This document shows, one piece after another, positions 48,748-58,233 of a DNA stretch of 64,000 bases (positions are counted from its first letter, which is position 1; each line of letters starts with the position of its first letter). A program made the translations under genes and the position numbers. The stretch is taken from assembly GCF_000812465.1 (NCBI RefSeq), contig NZ_JWMA01000006.1, forward strand, positions 149,887 to 213,886, read 5' to 3'. Source of the stretch: Cupriavidus sp. IDO. GTDB lineage: Bacteria > Pseudomonadota > Gammaproteobacteria > Burkholderiales > Burkholderiaceae. The notes beneath the pieces were generated by a model. It was not told where the DNA came from. It searched no databases and saw nothing but the letters and a program-made list of their open reading frames with translations.

Positions 48748-48993
48748 ATGAAAGCAACAATCCTCAAATTCGGCAGCTCCCGGGGACTCCTGATCCTGGA
48801 GCCAATCCTTGCACAGCTAGGCCTCGAAGATGAGGTCGAGTTGGAAGTCAGGAATGACGCGCTAGTCATCAGGCGCCTGAGGCAACGGCGGTCGGGCTGG
48901 TCCGAGGCCAGCCGGGCCGTCGCGGACTCCGGCGATGACGCCTTGGCGCTAGGTGAGTTTGCCAATAATGATGATGCGGCGCTGAAATGGTAG
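48748..48993 (+). CDS. AbrB/MazE-type antitoxin
   Basis: 81 residues. The N-terminal SpoVT-AbrB swapped-hairpin domain is clear: MKATILKFGSSRGLLILEPI, then GLEDEVELEVRNDALVIRRL. The C-terminal part is acidic (ADSGDDALAL... FANNDDAALKW), the usual toxin-binding tail. AbrB/MazE antitoxins bind DNA and neutralise a MazF/PemK endoribonuclease encoded directly downstream. Here the downstream frame stops after seven codons. No strong ribosome binding site. Confidence 0.85.
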   Translation: MKATILKFGSSRGLLILEPILAQLGLEDEVELEVRNDALVIRRLRQRRSGWSEASRAVADSGDDALALGEFANNDDAALKW

Positions 48994-49010
48994 TTCGCCG
49001 CAAGGTCTAG
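48987..49010 (+). pseudogene. Vestigial start of a MazF/PemK toxin gene
   Basis: An ATG overlapping the end of the antitoxin gene reads MVVRRKV and then TAG. MazF/PemK toxins commonly start in this overlap with M-V/I-x-R-R/G; the rest of the toxin is absent, and the next 200 bp show no toxin-like codons in any plus frame. Confidence 0.45.
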
Positions 49011-49222
49011 CAGACGCCCCTCCAGCGGCAAAGCATTAAATGCCAGATTCCAGCGTCGTTTGGATTTCATAAGCATATGAAAAAGAAATAGACGCCAGAA
49101 TCAATCACGCTGCCCGACTTGGACGCAATTGCGTTAATCTGTGACCTCGCCCGACTGGCCCGGCCGGTCGGCGGAGGATGGCTCTCAGAAGTCACATGAT
49201 TCCAACGAAAATCCAATCTCTC

Positions 49223-50035
49223 ATGCGCAGCTCTTCTCTCTACAAACGCCTGGCGGTCGCCGTGTCCGCCGTCGGCTTCATCGCTGCCGGCAGTGCGTCG
49301 GCCCAGGAACAGACCATTCGCGTAGGCACCGTCAGCGGGCCGGACGCCGAGGTCTGGCAAGTCGTCCAGAAAGTGGCCAGGAAGAACGGCCTCAACGTCA
49401 AGGTCGTGGAGTTCAACGACTACGTGCAGCCCAACGCGGCGCTCGACGCCGGCGACCTGGACGCCAACAGCTTCCAGCACCAGCCCTACCTCGACAGCCA
49501 GGTCAAGCAGCGCGGCTACAAGATGGTGAGCGTCGGCTACACCTATATCTCGCCGCTGGGCGTTTATTCGAAGAGCCTCAAGTCGCCGAAGGACCTGGCG
49601 CAAGGCGCCAAGGTGGCCGTGCCGAACGACCCCTCCAATGAGAACCGCGCGCTGCTGCTGCTCCAGTCGCAGGGCGTGATCAAGCTGAAGGCCGGCGCGG
49701 GCACCAACGGCGTCAACGCCACGCCGCTGGATGTGGCCGAGAACCCCAAGAAGCTGAAGATCGTGGAACTCGACGCCGCCCAGCTCGCGCGCGCCCTGCC
49801 CGACGTCGGCGCCGCCGTGATCAACACCAACTACGCGCTGGCCGCCGGCCTGCAGCCGACCAGGGACGCGATCGCGCTGGAAGACCTGCACAGCCCGTAC
49901 GCCAACATCATCGTCGTGCGCACGCAGGACAAGGACAAGCCGTGGGTGAAGAAGCTGGTGGCGGCGTATCAGTCGGAAGATGTGAAGCAGTTCATGAAGG
50001 CCCAGTTCAAGGGCGCGATGCTGCCGTCGTTCTGA
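49223..50035 (+). CDS. metQ: MetQ/NlpA-family methionine-binding protein
   Basis: 270 residues from the ATG at 49223 (MRSSSLYKRLAVAVSAVG); earlier in-frame ATGs at 49196 and 49178 are possible. Signal peptide ends at ASAQEQ (about residue 28). Conserved NlpA-family blocks are EFNDYVQPNAALDAGDLDAN, FQHQPYLD, VAVPNDPSNENRALLLLQ, and the C-terminal FKGAMLPSF. It would bind methionine or a related amino acid. The lipobox found in many MetQ is absent, so it is a free periplasmic protein. No MetN or MetI genes are adjacent; it is an orphan. Confidence 0.92.
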   Translation: MRSSSLYKRLAVAVSAVGFIAAGSASAQEQTIRVGTVSGPDAEVWQVVQKVARKNGLNVKVVEFNDYVQPNAALDAGDLDANSFQHQPYLDSQVKQRGYKMVSVGYTYISPLGVYSKSLKSPKDLAQGAKVAVPNDPSNENRALLLLQSQGVIKLKAGAGTNGVNATPLDVAENPKKLKIVELDAAQLARALPDVGAAVINTNYALAAGLQPTRDAIALEDLHSPYANIIVVRTQDKDKPWVKKLVAAYQSEDVKQFMKAQFKGAMLPSF

Positions 50036-50181
50036 TGGCCGGTGCAGGCCCGGTGCGGGCCTGAGAAGCAGGACCCATCGTTTTGCGCGGGACGGCGCCC
50101 GGGGAAGCAGACTTCCCGTCGGCGCCGTTCAGACCGCGTTCTCTCCGAAGCCCCTATCCGCGACGCACCTCGGCGCCTGCC

Positions 50182-51087
50182 TCAGGCGTCGCCGGCGACT
50201 TCGTGCTGTGCCATCAGCTCCAGCGCCCGCACGAGCGCCGAGTGATCGAGGTCGGCCATCCCATTGGCTGCACACGCCTGCATCAGTTGCGCGGCGCCTG
50301 CCGTTTGCGGCAGCGCCACGCCGAGTTCGCGCGCGCCCTGCAAGGCAAGACCCAGGTCCTTCTGGTGCAGCCGGAGACGGAATCCCGGTTCAAAGGTGCG
50401 CTTGATCATGCGCTCGCCGTGGACTTCGAGGATGCGGCTGGATGCGAAGCCGCCCATCAGCGCCTGGCGGACCTTTGCAGGATCGGCACCCGCCTTGGAG
50501 GCAAACAACAGCGCCTCGCCGACCGCAGCGATATTGAGCGCGACGATGATCTGGTTCGCCACCTTGGTAGTCTGGCCGTCGCCATTGCCGCCGACAAGGG
50601 TGATGTTCTTTCCCATCGTCTCGAGCAACGGGCGCACCCTCTCGAACACGGCGGGATCACCGCCGCACATGATCGTCAGCGAAGCCGCCCTGGCGCCCAC
50701 CTCGCCGCCCGAGACCGGCGCATCGATGTAGTCGGCGCCGAGGGCGTTGATCCGGCCGGCGAAAGCCTTGGTCGCCATCGGCGAGATCGAACTCATGTCG
50801 ACGATGATCCGGCGCGCGCCACCGTCGCCCGCAGCCTTCAGGCCGTCCGCGACGCCGTCCTTGCCGAACAGCACCGACTCCACGTCTGGCGTATCCGGCA
50901 CCATCGTAAAGACGATCTCGGCATTGCGCGTCACCTCGGCCGCATTGGCGCAGGGTGTCGCCGTCGAGACTGCAATGCTTTCCGGCAGCTTGCCTGCCGT
51001 ATTGACGAACAGCTGGTGACCCGCTCCCACAAGGTGCAGGGCCATGGGCGTACCCATGATGCCAAGGCCGATAAATCCGATCTTCAT
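50182..51087 (-). CDS. garR: 2-hydroxy-3-oxopropionate (tartronate semialdehyde) reductase
   Basis: 301 residues, beta-hydroxyacid dehydrogenase family. The NAD(P) site is GFIGLGIMGTPMA at the N-terminus, the substrate-site signature is DAPVSGGEVGA, and the catalytic Lys lies in GNGDGQTTKVANQ. In this operon it would reduce tartronate semialdehyde, released by GarL, to D-glycerate. AAGGAG precedes the ATG at 51087. It is last in gudD-gudP-garL-garR, 147 bp after garL. A 3-hydroxyisobutyrate dehydrogenase role is less likely here. Confidence 0.92.
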   Translation of the reverse strand: MKIGFIGLGIMGTPMALHLVGAGHQLFVNTAGKLPESIAVSTATPCANAAEVTRNAEIVFTMVPDTPDVESVLFGKDGVADGLKAAGDGGARRIIVDMSSISPMATKAFAGRINALGADYIDAPVSGGEVGARAASLTIMCGGDPAVFERVRPLLETMGKNITLVGGNGDGQTTKVANQIIVALNIAAVGEALLFASKAGADPAKVRQALMGGFASSRILEVHGERMIKRTFEPGFRLRLHQKDLGLALQGARELGVALPQTAGAAQLMQACAANGMADLDHSALVRALELMAQHEVAGDA

Positions 51088-51234
51088 GTATGGCTCCTTT
51101 GAGCTGCATTGAGTGATGCCCGCGCTTGCGCACCAGGCTGAAAGAAAACGGGCCAGCGTCTTCGATTTCCGGCCCGCACCCGATCGGCCCGAACCATCGG
51201 GCAAACGGCGGCCTGCAGGCAGGGCACTGAAGTA

Positions 51235-52023
51235 TCAATAGCTGCCGGAGCCAGCCGGCTTGCGCGCCGCGCCCATCTGCGCGATCACCTGCTGCGCGCC
51301 CGCGGCCATCAGCCGTGCGTCCGAGCTGACCGTCACGAACTGGAAGCCTTTTTCAATGCGCTTCAAGGCCGCTTCCGGGCTGCCGTTGTGGATACCGGCC
51401 ACCACACCGTGCGCCTTTGCGCGCGCAAGGATATGGTCGATGGCCTCGGCCACCCTGGGTTCCACATCGTCGAACGTCGGCTTGCACCCCAGCGCCAGCG
51501 ACAGGTCGGACGGGCCGATGTAAATGGCATCGAGCCCTTCGACGGAAAGGATCTCGTCGAGGTTGTCCAGGGCCTGGGCCGTCTCGATCATGGCGAACCT
51601 CACGACCGTATCGTTCGCGTGCTGCGGGTAGTCGGCGCCGCCGTAAAGCAGCGCCCGCACCGGCCCGAAGCTGCGGCTGCCGCGCGGGGCATAGTGCGTC
51701 CAGGCCACCAGCTTCTGCGCGTCCTCGCGCGTATTGACCATCGGGCAGATGACGCCGTAGGCGCCCGCATCGAGCGTCTTCATCAGGATGCCGGGCTCCA
51801 GCCAGGGCACGCGCACGACCGGCACGGTGCTGGTGGTAGAGATCGCCTGCAGCATCGTAACCATCGCCTGGTAGTCGACGACGCCATGCTGCAGGTCGAC
51901 TGTCAGCGAGTCCCAGCCCTGGTGGGCCATGGTCTCGGCGGAAAAGCTGTTGGGGATGGCGAGCCAGCCGTTGACGGCAGCCCCTCCCTGACTCCAGACC
52001 TCGCGCAACCTGTTTGTTCTCAT
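51235..52023 (-). CDS. garL: HpcH/GarL-family aldolase (5-keto-4-deoxy-D-glucarate aldolase type)
   Basis: 262 residues, class II pyruvate aldolase. TVDLQHGVVDYQ, RFAMIETAQALDNLDEI (with the metal-binding Glu) and GPSDLSLALGCKP (with the metal-binding Asp) are the family motifs. In the glucarate pathway it splits 5-keto-4-deoxyglucarate into pyruvate and tartronate semialdehyde. AGGAG precedes the ATG at 52023. Fifty bp separate it from gudP upstream. Confidence 0.9.
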   Translation of the reverse strand: MRTNRLREVWSQGGAAVNGWLAIPNSFSAETMAHQGWDSLTVDLQHGVVDYQAMVTMLQAISTTSTVPVVRVPWLEPGILMKTLDAGAYGVICPMVNTREDAQKLVAWTHYAPRGSRSFGPVRALLYGGADYPQHANDTVVRFAMIETAQALDNLDEILSVEGLDAIYIGPSDLSLALGCKPTFDDVEPRVAEAIDHILARAKAHGVVAGIHNGSPEAALKRIEKGFQFVTVSSDARLMAAGAQQVIAQMGAARKPAGSGSY

Positions 52024-52073
52024 GGCCAATCTCCTGGGATTCGAAGCAACCGCCTGCCGGGCGGCAACGGGGA

Positions 52074-53444
52074 TCAGTCCTTGGTCAACTCGACCCGCCT
52101 GATCTCGCCGACAAGAAAGAGGTAGCTCAAAACAGCCACCAGCGCATTGGCGGCTACAAAAACAAGCGCGGCGTTAAAGGAGCCGGTGCCCTTGACGAGG
52201 TAGCCGATGACGATAGGCGTGGTGATCGCCGCGACATTGCCAAACGTATTGAACAGCGCACCACTCAGACCCGCGATCTCCTTCGGCGAGGTGTCGGACA
52301 CCACCGCCCAGCCGAGCGCGCCGAGGCCTTTGCCAAAGAACGCAAACGCCATCACCGCGACCACCACGGATGCGCTGCTCACATAGTTGCACGCGATCAT
52401 CGAGGTCGAGAGCAGCATGCCGAGCACGATCGGCATTTTCCGGGCGAAGGTGAGCGAATGCCCCTTGCGCAACAGGTAGTCGGAAATCAGGCCGCCAAGC
52501 ACACCCCCGACGAATCCGCAGATCGCCGGAATGGCCGCGACGAAGCCTGCGTTCAGGATCGAGAAGCCCCGCTCCTTGACCAGGTACACCGGGAACCAGG
52601 TCAGGAAGAAGTAAGTGAGCGTGGTGATGCAGTACTGGGCGATGTAGATGCCCAGCAGCATCCGGTTGCCCAGCAGTTGCTTGATGTATGACAGCTTCGG
52701 GGCTGCCGCCCGCGCATTGGCAGCGGTGCCGGCGCCACCCGTCCGGGCAGCCTTCGCCTGGTCCATGTCGACCAGCGCGCCGCCCTGCTCGATGTAATCG
52801 AGTTCGCTGCGGTTGATGTGCGGATGGTCCTTCGGGCTGTAGACCACCTTGCACCAGATCACGCTGGCCAGGACGCCGACCACCCCCATGAAATAGAACA
52901 CATAGGGCCAGCCATAGGTATGCGTGATCCACGCCATGACCGGCGCGAACAGCACGGTGGCAAAGTACTGGGCCGAGTTGAACACCGCGGACGCCGTTCC
53001 ACGCTCGTTTGCAGGAAACCACGCTGCGACGATGCGCCCGTTCGCCGGGAATGACGGCGCCTCGCTGAAGCCCACCAGAAGCCGGAGCGAAAACAGCACG
53101 ACGACCGCTGTCGTGGCGGTGGCCGTCAGGAAGCTCACGCCGCCCTGCAGGAATGTGAAGACCGACCAGATGAAGATGCTCGCGGCGTACACAGTCTTCG
53201 AGCCGAAGCGGTCCAGCAGCCAGCCGCCCGGAAGCTGCCCGATCACGTAGGACCATCCGAACGCCGAGAAGATGTACCCCATCGTCACCGAATCAAAGCC
53301 GAAGTCCCTGGACAATGCCGTGCCCGCGATCGACAGCGTCGCGCGATCCGCATAGTTCACGGCGGTCACCAGAAAGAGCATCGCGACAATCGCGTAGCGC
53401 GTCCGGCTCATTTTGCTGTCTGCGACAGCGGTTACAACATTCAA
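52074..53444 (-). CDS. gudP: MFS sugar-acid transporter, GudP-like
   Basis: 456 residues from a TTG at 53444, which has AGGAG six bases upstream; the ATG at 53411 (MSRTRYAIV) is the alternative. Twelve spans, with the anion:cation symporter hallmarks NYADRATLSIAG, SYVIGQLPGGWLLDRFG and GFSEAPSFPANGRIV. This subgroup carries glucarate, galactarate or hexuronates. Position in gudD-gudP-garL-garR supports D-glucarate/galactarate uptake. Confidence 0.9.
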   Translation of the reverse strand: MNVVTAVADSKMSRTRYAIVAMLFLVTAVNYADRATLSIAGTALSRDFGFDSVTMGYIFSAFGWSYVIGQLPGGWLLDRFGSKTVYAASIFIWSVFTFLQGGVSFLTATATTAVVVLFSLRLLVGFSEAPSFPANGRIVAAWFPANERGTASAVFNSAQYFATVLFAPVMAWITHTYGWPYVFYFMGVVGVLASVIWCKVVYSPKDHPHINRSELDYIEQGGALVDMDQAKAARTGGAGTAANARAAAPKLSYIKQLLGNRMLLGIYIAQYCITTLTYFFLTWFPVYLVKERGFSILNAGFVAAIPAICGFVGGVLGGLISDYLLRKGHSLTFARKMPIVLGMLLSTSMIACNYVSSASVVVAVMAFAFFGKGLGALGWAVVSDTSPKEIAGLSGALFNTFGNVAAITTPIVIGYLVKGTGSFNAALVFVAANALVAVLSYLFLVGEIRRVELTKD

Positions 53445-53551
53445 CTCGCGCTCCTGCTACCACTTAGATCTTGAAATGGCGCTCTCATGATGTCGGCGAT
53501 CCCTGCATGGCATCGCCGATGGCGCCTTGCCTGACGGCAACCCTGCCTGCC

Positions 53552-54886
53552 TCAGCGGTCGAGCGCCGGGCGCTTGGGGTTAAAGGTCCAGCCCGGGATC
53601 AGGTATTGCATCGCCGCGGCATCGTCGCGCGCGCCCAGACCGTGCTGCTTGTAAAGCGCGTGCGCCTTCTCGACCTCGCCCATGTCAAGTTCGACGCCCA
53701 GGCCCGGCTTCGTCGGCACCTGCACGAGGCCGCCTTCGATACGCAGCGGCTCCCTGGTCAGCCGCTGGCCGTCTTGCCAGATCCAGTGCGTATCGATCGC
53801 CGTCACGCGGCCCGGCGCCGCGGCGCCGACATGCGTGAACATCGCCAGCGACACGTCGAAGTGATTGTTCGAGTGCGAGCCCCAGGTCAGGCCCCAGTCT
53901 CGGCAGGTCTGCGCCACGCGCACCGAGCCGGCCATGGTCCAGAAGTGCGGATCGGCCAGCGGAATATCGACCGACTGCAGCGCAAGGGCATGACTCAGCT
54001 GGCGCCAGTCGGTGGCGATCATGTTGGTGGCCGTCGGCAGGCCGGTGGCCCGCCGGAACTCGGCCATCACTTCACGGCCCGAGAAGCCGTCTTCGGCGCC
54101 ACAAGGGTCTTCGGCATAGGCAACGACGCCGTGCATGTTGCGCATCAGGCGGATCGCGTCCTTGAGCAGCCAGCCGCCGTTCGGATCAAGCGTGACGCGC
54201 GCCTGCGGGAAGCGTTCGTGCAGCGCCTCGATGGCCTCGACCTCGTCTTCGCCGCGCAGCACGCCGCCCTTGAGCTTGAAATCGTTGAAGCCGTAGCGCG
54301 CGTGCGCAGCTTCGGCCAGGCGTACCACCGCGTCGGGCGTCAGCGCCTTTTCGTGGCGCAGGCGGAACCAGTCGTTGTCGGCACCCGGGTCGCTCGCATA
54401 GGGCAGGTCGGTCTTCGTGCGGTCGCCAACGTAGAACAGGTAGCCCAGCATCTCCACCGCGCTGCGCTGCTGCCCCTCCCCCAGCAAGGCCGCCACCGGT
54501 ACGCCCAGATGCTGGCCAAGCAAATCGAGCAAGGCAGACTCGATTGCCGTGACCGCATGAATCGTTGTGCGCAGATCAAAAGTCTGCAGGCCACGCCCGC
54601 CTGAATCGCGGTCCGCGAACTTGCGGTGCACTTCTTCAAGCAGCCGCTGATGCGAGCCGAGCGGCTGGCCAACGATGAGTTCGCTTGCATCGTCGAGTGT
54701 CTGGCGGATCTTCTCGCCGCCAGGCACCTCGCCTACGCCGGTGCGCCCGGCGTTGTCGGTAAGAATCAGCAGGTTGCGGGTGAAGAACGGTCCGTGCGCC
54801 CCGCTCAGGTTCATGAGCATGCTGTCGCGCCCGGCGACGGGAATCACGCGCAGCGAAGTGATCAGCGGTGTGGCTTGAGATGACAT
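53552..54886 (-). CDS. gudD: Glucarate dehydratase
   Basis: 444 residues, enolase superfamily. The catalytic Lys segment is [10 protein letters not shown], metal ligands are in [16 protein letters not shown] and TNMIATDW, and the catalytic His is in [15 protein letters not shown], together the GudD pattern. It dehydrates D-glucarate (and L-idarate) to 5-keto-4-deoxyglucarate. The ATG at 54886 ([16 protein letters not shown]) has AGGA upstream; the frame remains open to 55072. First gene of its operon, with a large hairpin in the leader. Confidence 0.96.
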   Translation of the reverse strand: MSSQATPLITSLRVIPVAGRDSMLMNLSGAHGPFFTRNLLILTDNAGRTGVGEVPGGEKIRQTLDDASELIVGQPLGSHQRLLEEVHRKFADRDSGGRGLQTFDLRTTIHAVTAIESALLDLLGQHLGVPVAALLGEGQQRSAVEMLGYLFYVGDRTKTDLPYASDPGADNDWFRLRHEKALTPDAVVRLAEAAHARYGFNDFKLKGGVLRGEDEVEAIEALHERFPQARVTLDPNGGWLLKDAIRLMRNMHGVVAYAEDPCGAEDGFSGREVMAEFRRATGLPTATNMIATDWRQLSHALALQSVDIPLADPHFWTMAGSVRVAQTCRDWGLTWGSHSNNHFDVSLAMFTHVGAAAPGRVTAIDTHWIWQDGQRLTREPLRIEGGLVQVPTKPGLGVELDMGEVEKAHALYKQHGLGARDDAAAMQYLIPGWTFNPKRPALDR

Positions 54887-55557
54887 AGGGAATCCTGTTG
54901 GCAATTTGTGGGCGTCGCGCGCCAGCGTGGGGAACGATGCTTCTTGCAGACCTGCCCCCTTGAAGTCAGGGTAGTCCGGCATCGGAGTGGCATTGCCCCT
55001 TCGCGGCGATCTCGCCAGCGGAGGGGCAATGCCCTCAATGCAGGCCGGGCGGACCGTGTCGTCGCGCCCCAAGCTGCCTCCGTTTGTGCGGATATACGTT
55101 CCGCCAGCGGCACTTATCCTGTGTTACGTCATCATACAACTTAGACTGTTGCGATACCATGTCTGCCTTATTGGGGATTTCCCTAGCCGAAGATCTTTCC
55201 ACGGGCTGTGAGCCCGTGCGATCAAGGCAATTGGATGGATTTCCCGCCGGTAATCGCCGCAAACCCGCACGGCTTCGCGCCTGATCACGTGAACCGAGTG
55301 CCACTTCTCCCGGACTGGCTGAGCCTTTGGAATCACCCCTATCTGATCGCTTTTGCGCCCTTCCCCAATATTTGGCCCCCTCCCTAGTTATACGATGACC
55401 TATAACAAAGCAGGAAAGCCAACGAAAGTTGCACTCGCCGCCCGCTTGCAGCCTGTGAGAGATGCCATGGGCGGACTTGCCCTCCTGCAGGGTGATTCCC
55501 AAAATTCTTCCCCGGGACCTACCATCGCGCGTCAAAAAGACGCGGTGAGGCCCGGGA
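54887..55557. other. Long intergenic region between gudD and the acyltransferase gene
   Basis: 671 bp, AT-richer than average, containing the divergent promoters. Visible features are the hairpin at 54989-55033 and the sequence GTCATCATACAAC (55128-55140), which reads TTGTATGATGAC on the gudD strand and could be a -35 or a GntR-type half site. The regulator is not encoded nearby. Short open frames (for example 55124-55336 minus) lack support. Confidence 0.5.
54989..55033 (-). promoter_or_regulatory. Large palindrome/hairpin in the gudD leader
   Basis: GGCATTGCCCCT (54989-55000) and AGGGGCAATGCC (55022-55033) are perfect 12-bp inverted arms, and the 21-bp spacer holds a nested 5-bp hairpin GGCGA/TCGCC (55005-55016). 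It ends 103 bp before the gudD start. It may be a leader structure or a short inverted-repeat element. Confidence 0.6.
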
Positions 55558-56703
55558 ATGCAAACGAAGAAACTCGCGTGGTTGCAGGCATTGCGCGGAA
55601 TTGCCGCGCTGCTTGTCGTGTTTGTGCATGCCCGCTATTTCTTCAGCTGGACCCCCACCCAGAATTTTGCGAACGCGCTCATGCGCCCGGGCGCGATGGG
55701 CGTCGACCTGTTTTTCCTGATCAGCGGCTTCATCATGGTCCTTACCACGGCTGATGCCGCCGGCAAACCGCGCGAAGTGATGCACTTCCTCGCCAAGCGG
55801 ATCGCCCGGATCTGGCCTGTCTATGCCGTGCTCGCCCTTCTGGGCATCCAGGCCATCATGCCGTTGGCGTACTTCGCCGATCCGGCTCATCTGGCCGACT
55901 TTGGCAAGAGCCTGCTGTTCTTGCCCGTCGCGCCATACAGCCCCCCGTTCTATGGCTTGCCTTACGGCCTTGGCTGGACGCTAAACTTCGAGATCTACTT
56001 CTACCTTGTGTTCGGGATTTCCATGCTGGCCGGGCGGCTCCGCTGGCCCGTGTTTTTCGGGTGGCTCGGCATTTCGCTGATCGGCTTGCCGCTGCTTGCC
56101 GCCGGACACTTCAGCCTGAAGGTTGATCATGACTATCACTTCAGCCTTGGCTACCTCAACCAGGCCACCAATCCCATTATCTGGGTCTTCGGCGCCGGCG
56201 TGGCCGCGGGCCTGCTGTATCGGACCCGCCTGTGCCTTGCCGACTGCTTGGCAACCCGCTGCCTCGTCTGCCTTCTGGTGGCCTTTGCGCTTTGGTGGTC
56301 TTACTCCGGCGTCTCGACAATCCATGGCATTACGGAATGGGGCGGACCGTTGGCAGTCGCCTTTACGGTTTTCGCGCTGGGATCGAAGAACCTCGACATC
56401 CAGGTACCGGGGCCATTGATGTGGCTGGGCGAAGTCTCGTTCTCGCTCTACCTTGCCCACCCTATTGCGCAAGGCATCGTGACGCGGATTCTGGACGGCA
56501 TGCGGCGCCACGATCTGACGCAAACCTGGTCGCACATCCTGTTCACCACCGTTCTCGCACTGGTATTCGCCGCTATCAGCCACGCGCTCCTTGAGCGCGG
56601 GCTCTCGGAGTGGGTAAAGGCCAGGCTGCTTGGATGGATCGATTCAGGAGCGTCGGCCGATAACGCCGTAGCGAGTCCCGTGCCACGGCACGACTTCCAG
56701 TAA
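55558..56703 (+). CDS. Acyltransferase family 3 membrane protein
   Basis: 381 residues with about ten membrane spans. WLQALRGIAALLVVFVHARYFF near the N-terminus (with the family Arg and His), MGVDLFFLISGFIM and LGEVSFSLYLAHP are acyltransferase-3 signatures. Members transfer acetyl, succinyl or other acyl groups to surface polysaccharides or lipids. GAGG lies upstream of the ATG. GC content and codon use are somewhat lower than in neighbouring genes, and it has no polysaccharide genes around it, so recent acquisition is possible. Confidence 0.88.
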   Translation: MQTKKLAWLQALRGIAALLVVFVHARYFFSWTPTQNFANALMRPGAMGVDLFFLISGFIMVLTTADAAGKPREVMHFLAKRIARIWPVYAVLALLGIQAIMPLAYFADPAHLADFGKSLLFLPVAPYSPPFYGLPYGLGWTLNFEIYFYLVFGISMLAGRLRWPVFFGWLGISLIGLPLLAAGHFSLKVDHDYHFSLGYLNQATNPIIWVFGAGVAAGLLYRTRLCLADCLATRCLVCLLVAFALWWSYSGVSTIHGITEWGGPLAVAFTVFALGSKNLDIQVPGPLMWLGEVSFSLYLAHPIAQGIVTRILDGMRRHDLTQTWSHILFTTVLALVFAAISHALLERGLSEWVKARLLGWIDSGASADNAVASPVPRHDFQ

Positions 56704-56931
56704 GACTGGCGGATAGCAGGGCTCACAGCAGTTTCAACAGGGTGTCGGAACGCCATCCAGGTGGTGCCGCTAGCGCTGTCGTATGTGTACCGCGGCATTG
56801 GCCGGTGGCTGCCGCAGGTGCTGTACTGGCAGGGTCGCCCGCGGCGGATCGGGGCGTTCGCTGCGCGAGAACAGTAAAATACCTGGCGCCTTTCCCCAAT
56901 CTGCCTTTCCCGCCACCCGACCGCCTCGCCC
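56704..56931. other. Intergenic region before the murA-like gene
   Basis: 228 bp. TAAAAT at 56875-56880 is a plausible -10 about 50 bp before the murA-like start; no matching -35 is evident. Confidence 0.35.
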
Positions 56932-58233
56932 ATGTCCAATCTCATCGTCCACGGTGGCACGCCCCTGCGCGGCCGCATCACGCCTTCGGCCAACAAGAAC
57001 GCGGTGCTGCCGGTGCTGTGCGCCACACTGCTGACCGACCAGCCGCTGCGGCTGCACGGCGTTCCGGACATCACGGATGTCCGCAAGATCCTCGATATTT
57101 TCCGTACGCTGGGCAGTGAAGTTCACCTGGACGACGCGACCGGCACGCTGGACCTGCACCATCGCGACACCGCGTTCGACGCCGCCACGCACCGGCTGCC
57201 CGAGGAAATGCGCTCGTCGATCATGCTGGTGCCGCCGCTGCTGGCCCGCTTCGGCGTGGCGCGGCTCGAAGACAACGTCAAGGGCTGCACGCTGGGCGTG
57301 CGCGAGATCGATCCGCACGTCGATATCTTCCGCTCGTTCGGCGGCGAGGTGGAGCGCGCCAGCGGCTCGCTGCTGGTCCGTAGCGGCGGCCCGCTGAAGC
57401 CGACCCACCACTGGCTCGACTATGCATCGGTGACCACCACCGAGAACTTCGTGCTGTGCGCGGCCGCGGCGGAAGGCGAATCGACGCTGACCAACGCCGC
57501 CTCGGAGCCGCACGTGCAGGAGTTCTGCCGCTTCATGGCAATGATGGGCGCCGACATCGACGGCATCGGCACCTCGCGGCTGACGGTGCGCGGCGGCGCC
57601 AGGCTGCGCGGTGGCGAGTTCACCTTCGAGGAGGACTTTCACGAGATCACCACCTTCCTCGCGCTCGGCGCGATCACCGGCGGCGACGTGGCAGTGCGCA
57701 ACAGCACGCCCGGCAACTTTCCGCTGATCGACCGCACCTTCGCCAAGTTCGGCGTGCAGGTGGTGCACGAGAACGGCTGGTCGCGCGCGCTGCGCCCGGG
57801 TCCGCTGAAGGTGCAGACGCCCTTCACCAGCAACGTGCTGACCAAGGTCGAGGCGGCGCCGTGGCCGTATTTCCCGGTCGACCTGCTGCCGATCTTCATC
57901 GCGCTGGGCGTGCGCGCGCAGGGCAACGCGATGTTCTGGAACAAGATCTACGACGGCGCGCTCGGCTGGACCGGCGAGCTGTCGAAGTTCGGCGCGCACG
58001 TGTTCTCGTCCGACCCGCACCGGCTGATCACGTTCGGCGGCAATCCGCTGACGCCGGCGGTGGTCGAGAGCCCGTACATCATTCGGGTCGCGATCGCCCT
58101 GTTCATGGTCGCGGCCAGCATCGATGGCCGCTCCGAGATCCGCAACGCCACGCCGATCCGCCGCGCGCACCCGCGCTTTGTCGAGAACCTGCGCAGCCTC
58201 GGCGTGCAAGTCGAGTGGACTAGCGAGGAATAA
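56932..58233 (+). CDS. MurA-like enolpyruvyl transferase (UDP-GlcNAc 1-carboxyvinyltransferase paralogue)
   Basis: 433 residues, EPSP synthase/MurA fold with two six-part domains. Active-site equivalents of E. coli MurA are mostly present: Lys/Asn in SANKNAVLP (K22/N23), Arg in MRSSIML (R91), the PEP-reactive Cys in KGCTLGVRE (C115), Asp in APWPYFPVDLLP (D305), and Arg in YIIRVAIAL (R397). The position of R371 seems to be Lys (WNKIYDG), with a few residues inserted after it. Sequence elsewhere is well diverged from housekeeping MurA, so it is probably a second paralogue with changed or redundant activity. It is monocistronic. Confidence 0.85.
   Translation: MSNLIVHGGTPLRGRITPSANKNAVLPVLCATLLTDQPLRLHGVPDITDVRKILDIFRTLGSEVHLDDATGTLDLHHRDTAFDAATHRLPEEMRSSIMLVPPLLARFGVARLEDNVKGCTLGVREIDPHVDIFRSFGGEVERASGSLLVRSGGPLKPTHHWLDYASVTTTENFVLCAAAAEGESTLTNAASEPHVQEFCRFMAMMGADIDGIGTSRLTVRGGARLRGGEFTFEEDFHEITTFLALGAITGGDVAVRNSTPGNFPLIDRTFAKFGVQVVHENGWSRALRPGPLKVQTPFTSNVLTKVEAAPWPYFPVDLLPIFIALGVRAQGNAMFWNKIYDGALGWTGELSKFGAHVFSSDPHRLITFGGNPLTPAVVESPYIIRVAIALFMVAASIDGRSEIRNATPIRRAHPRFVENLRSLGVQVEWTSEE

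Noticed and set aside
55124..55336. 70-codon minus-strand frame between gudD and the acyltransferase
   Set aside because: No recognisable protein character, no ribosome binding site, and it spans the likely promoter region.
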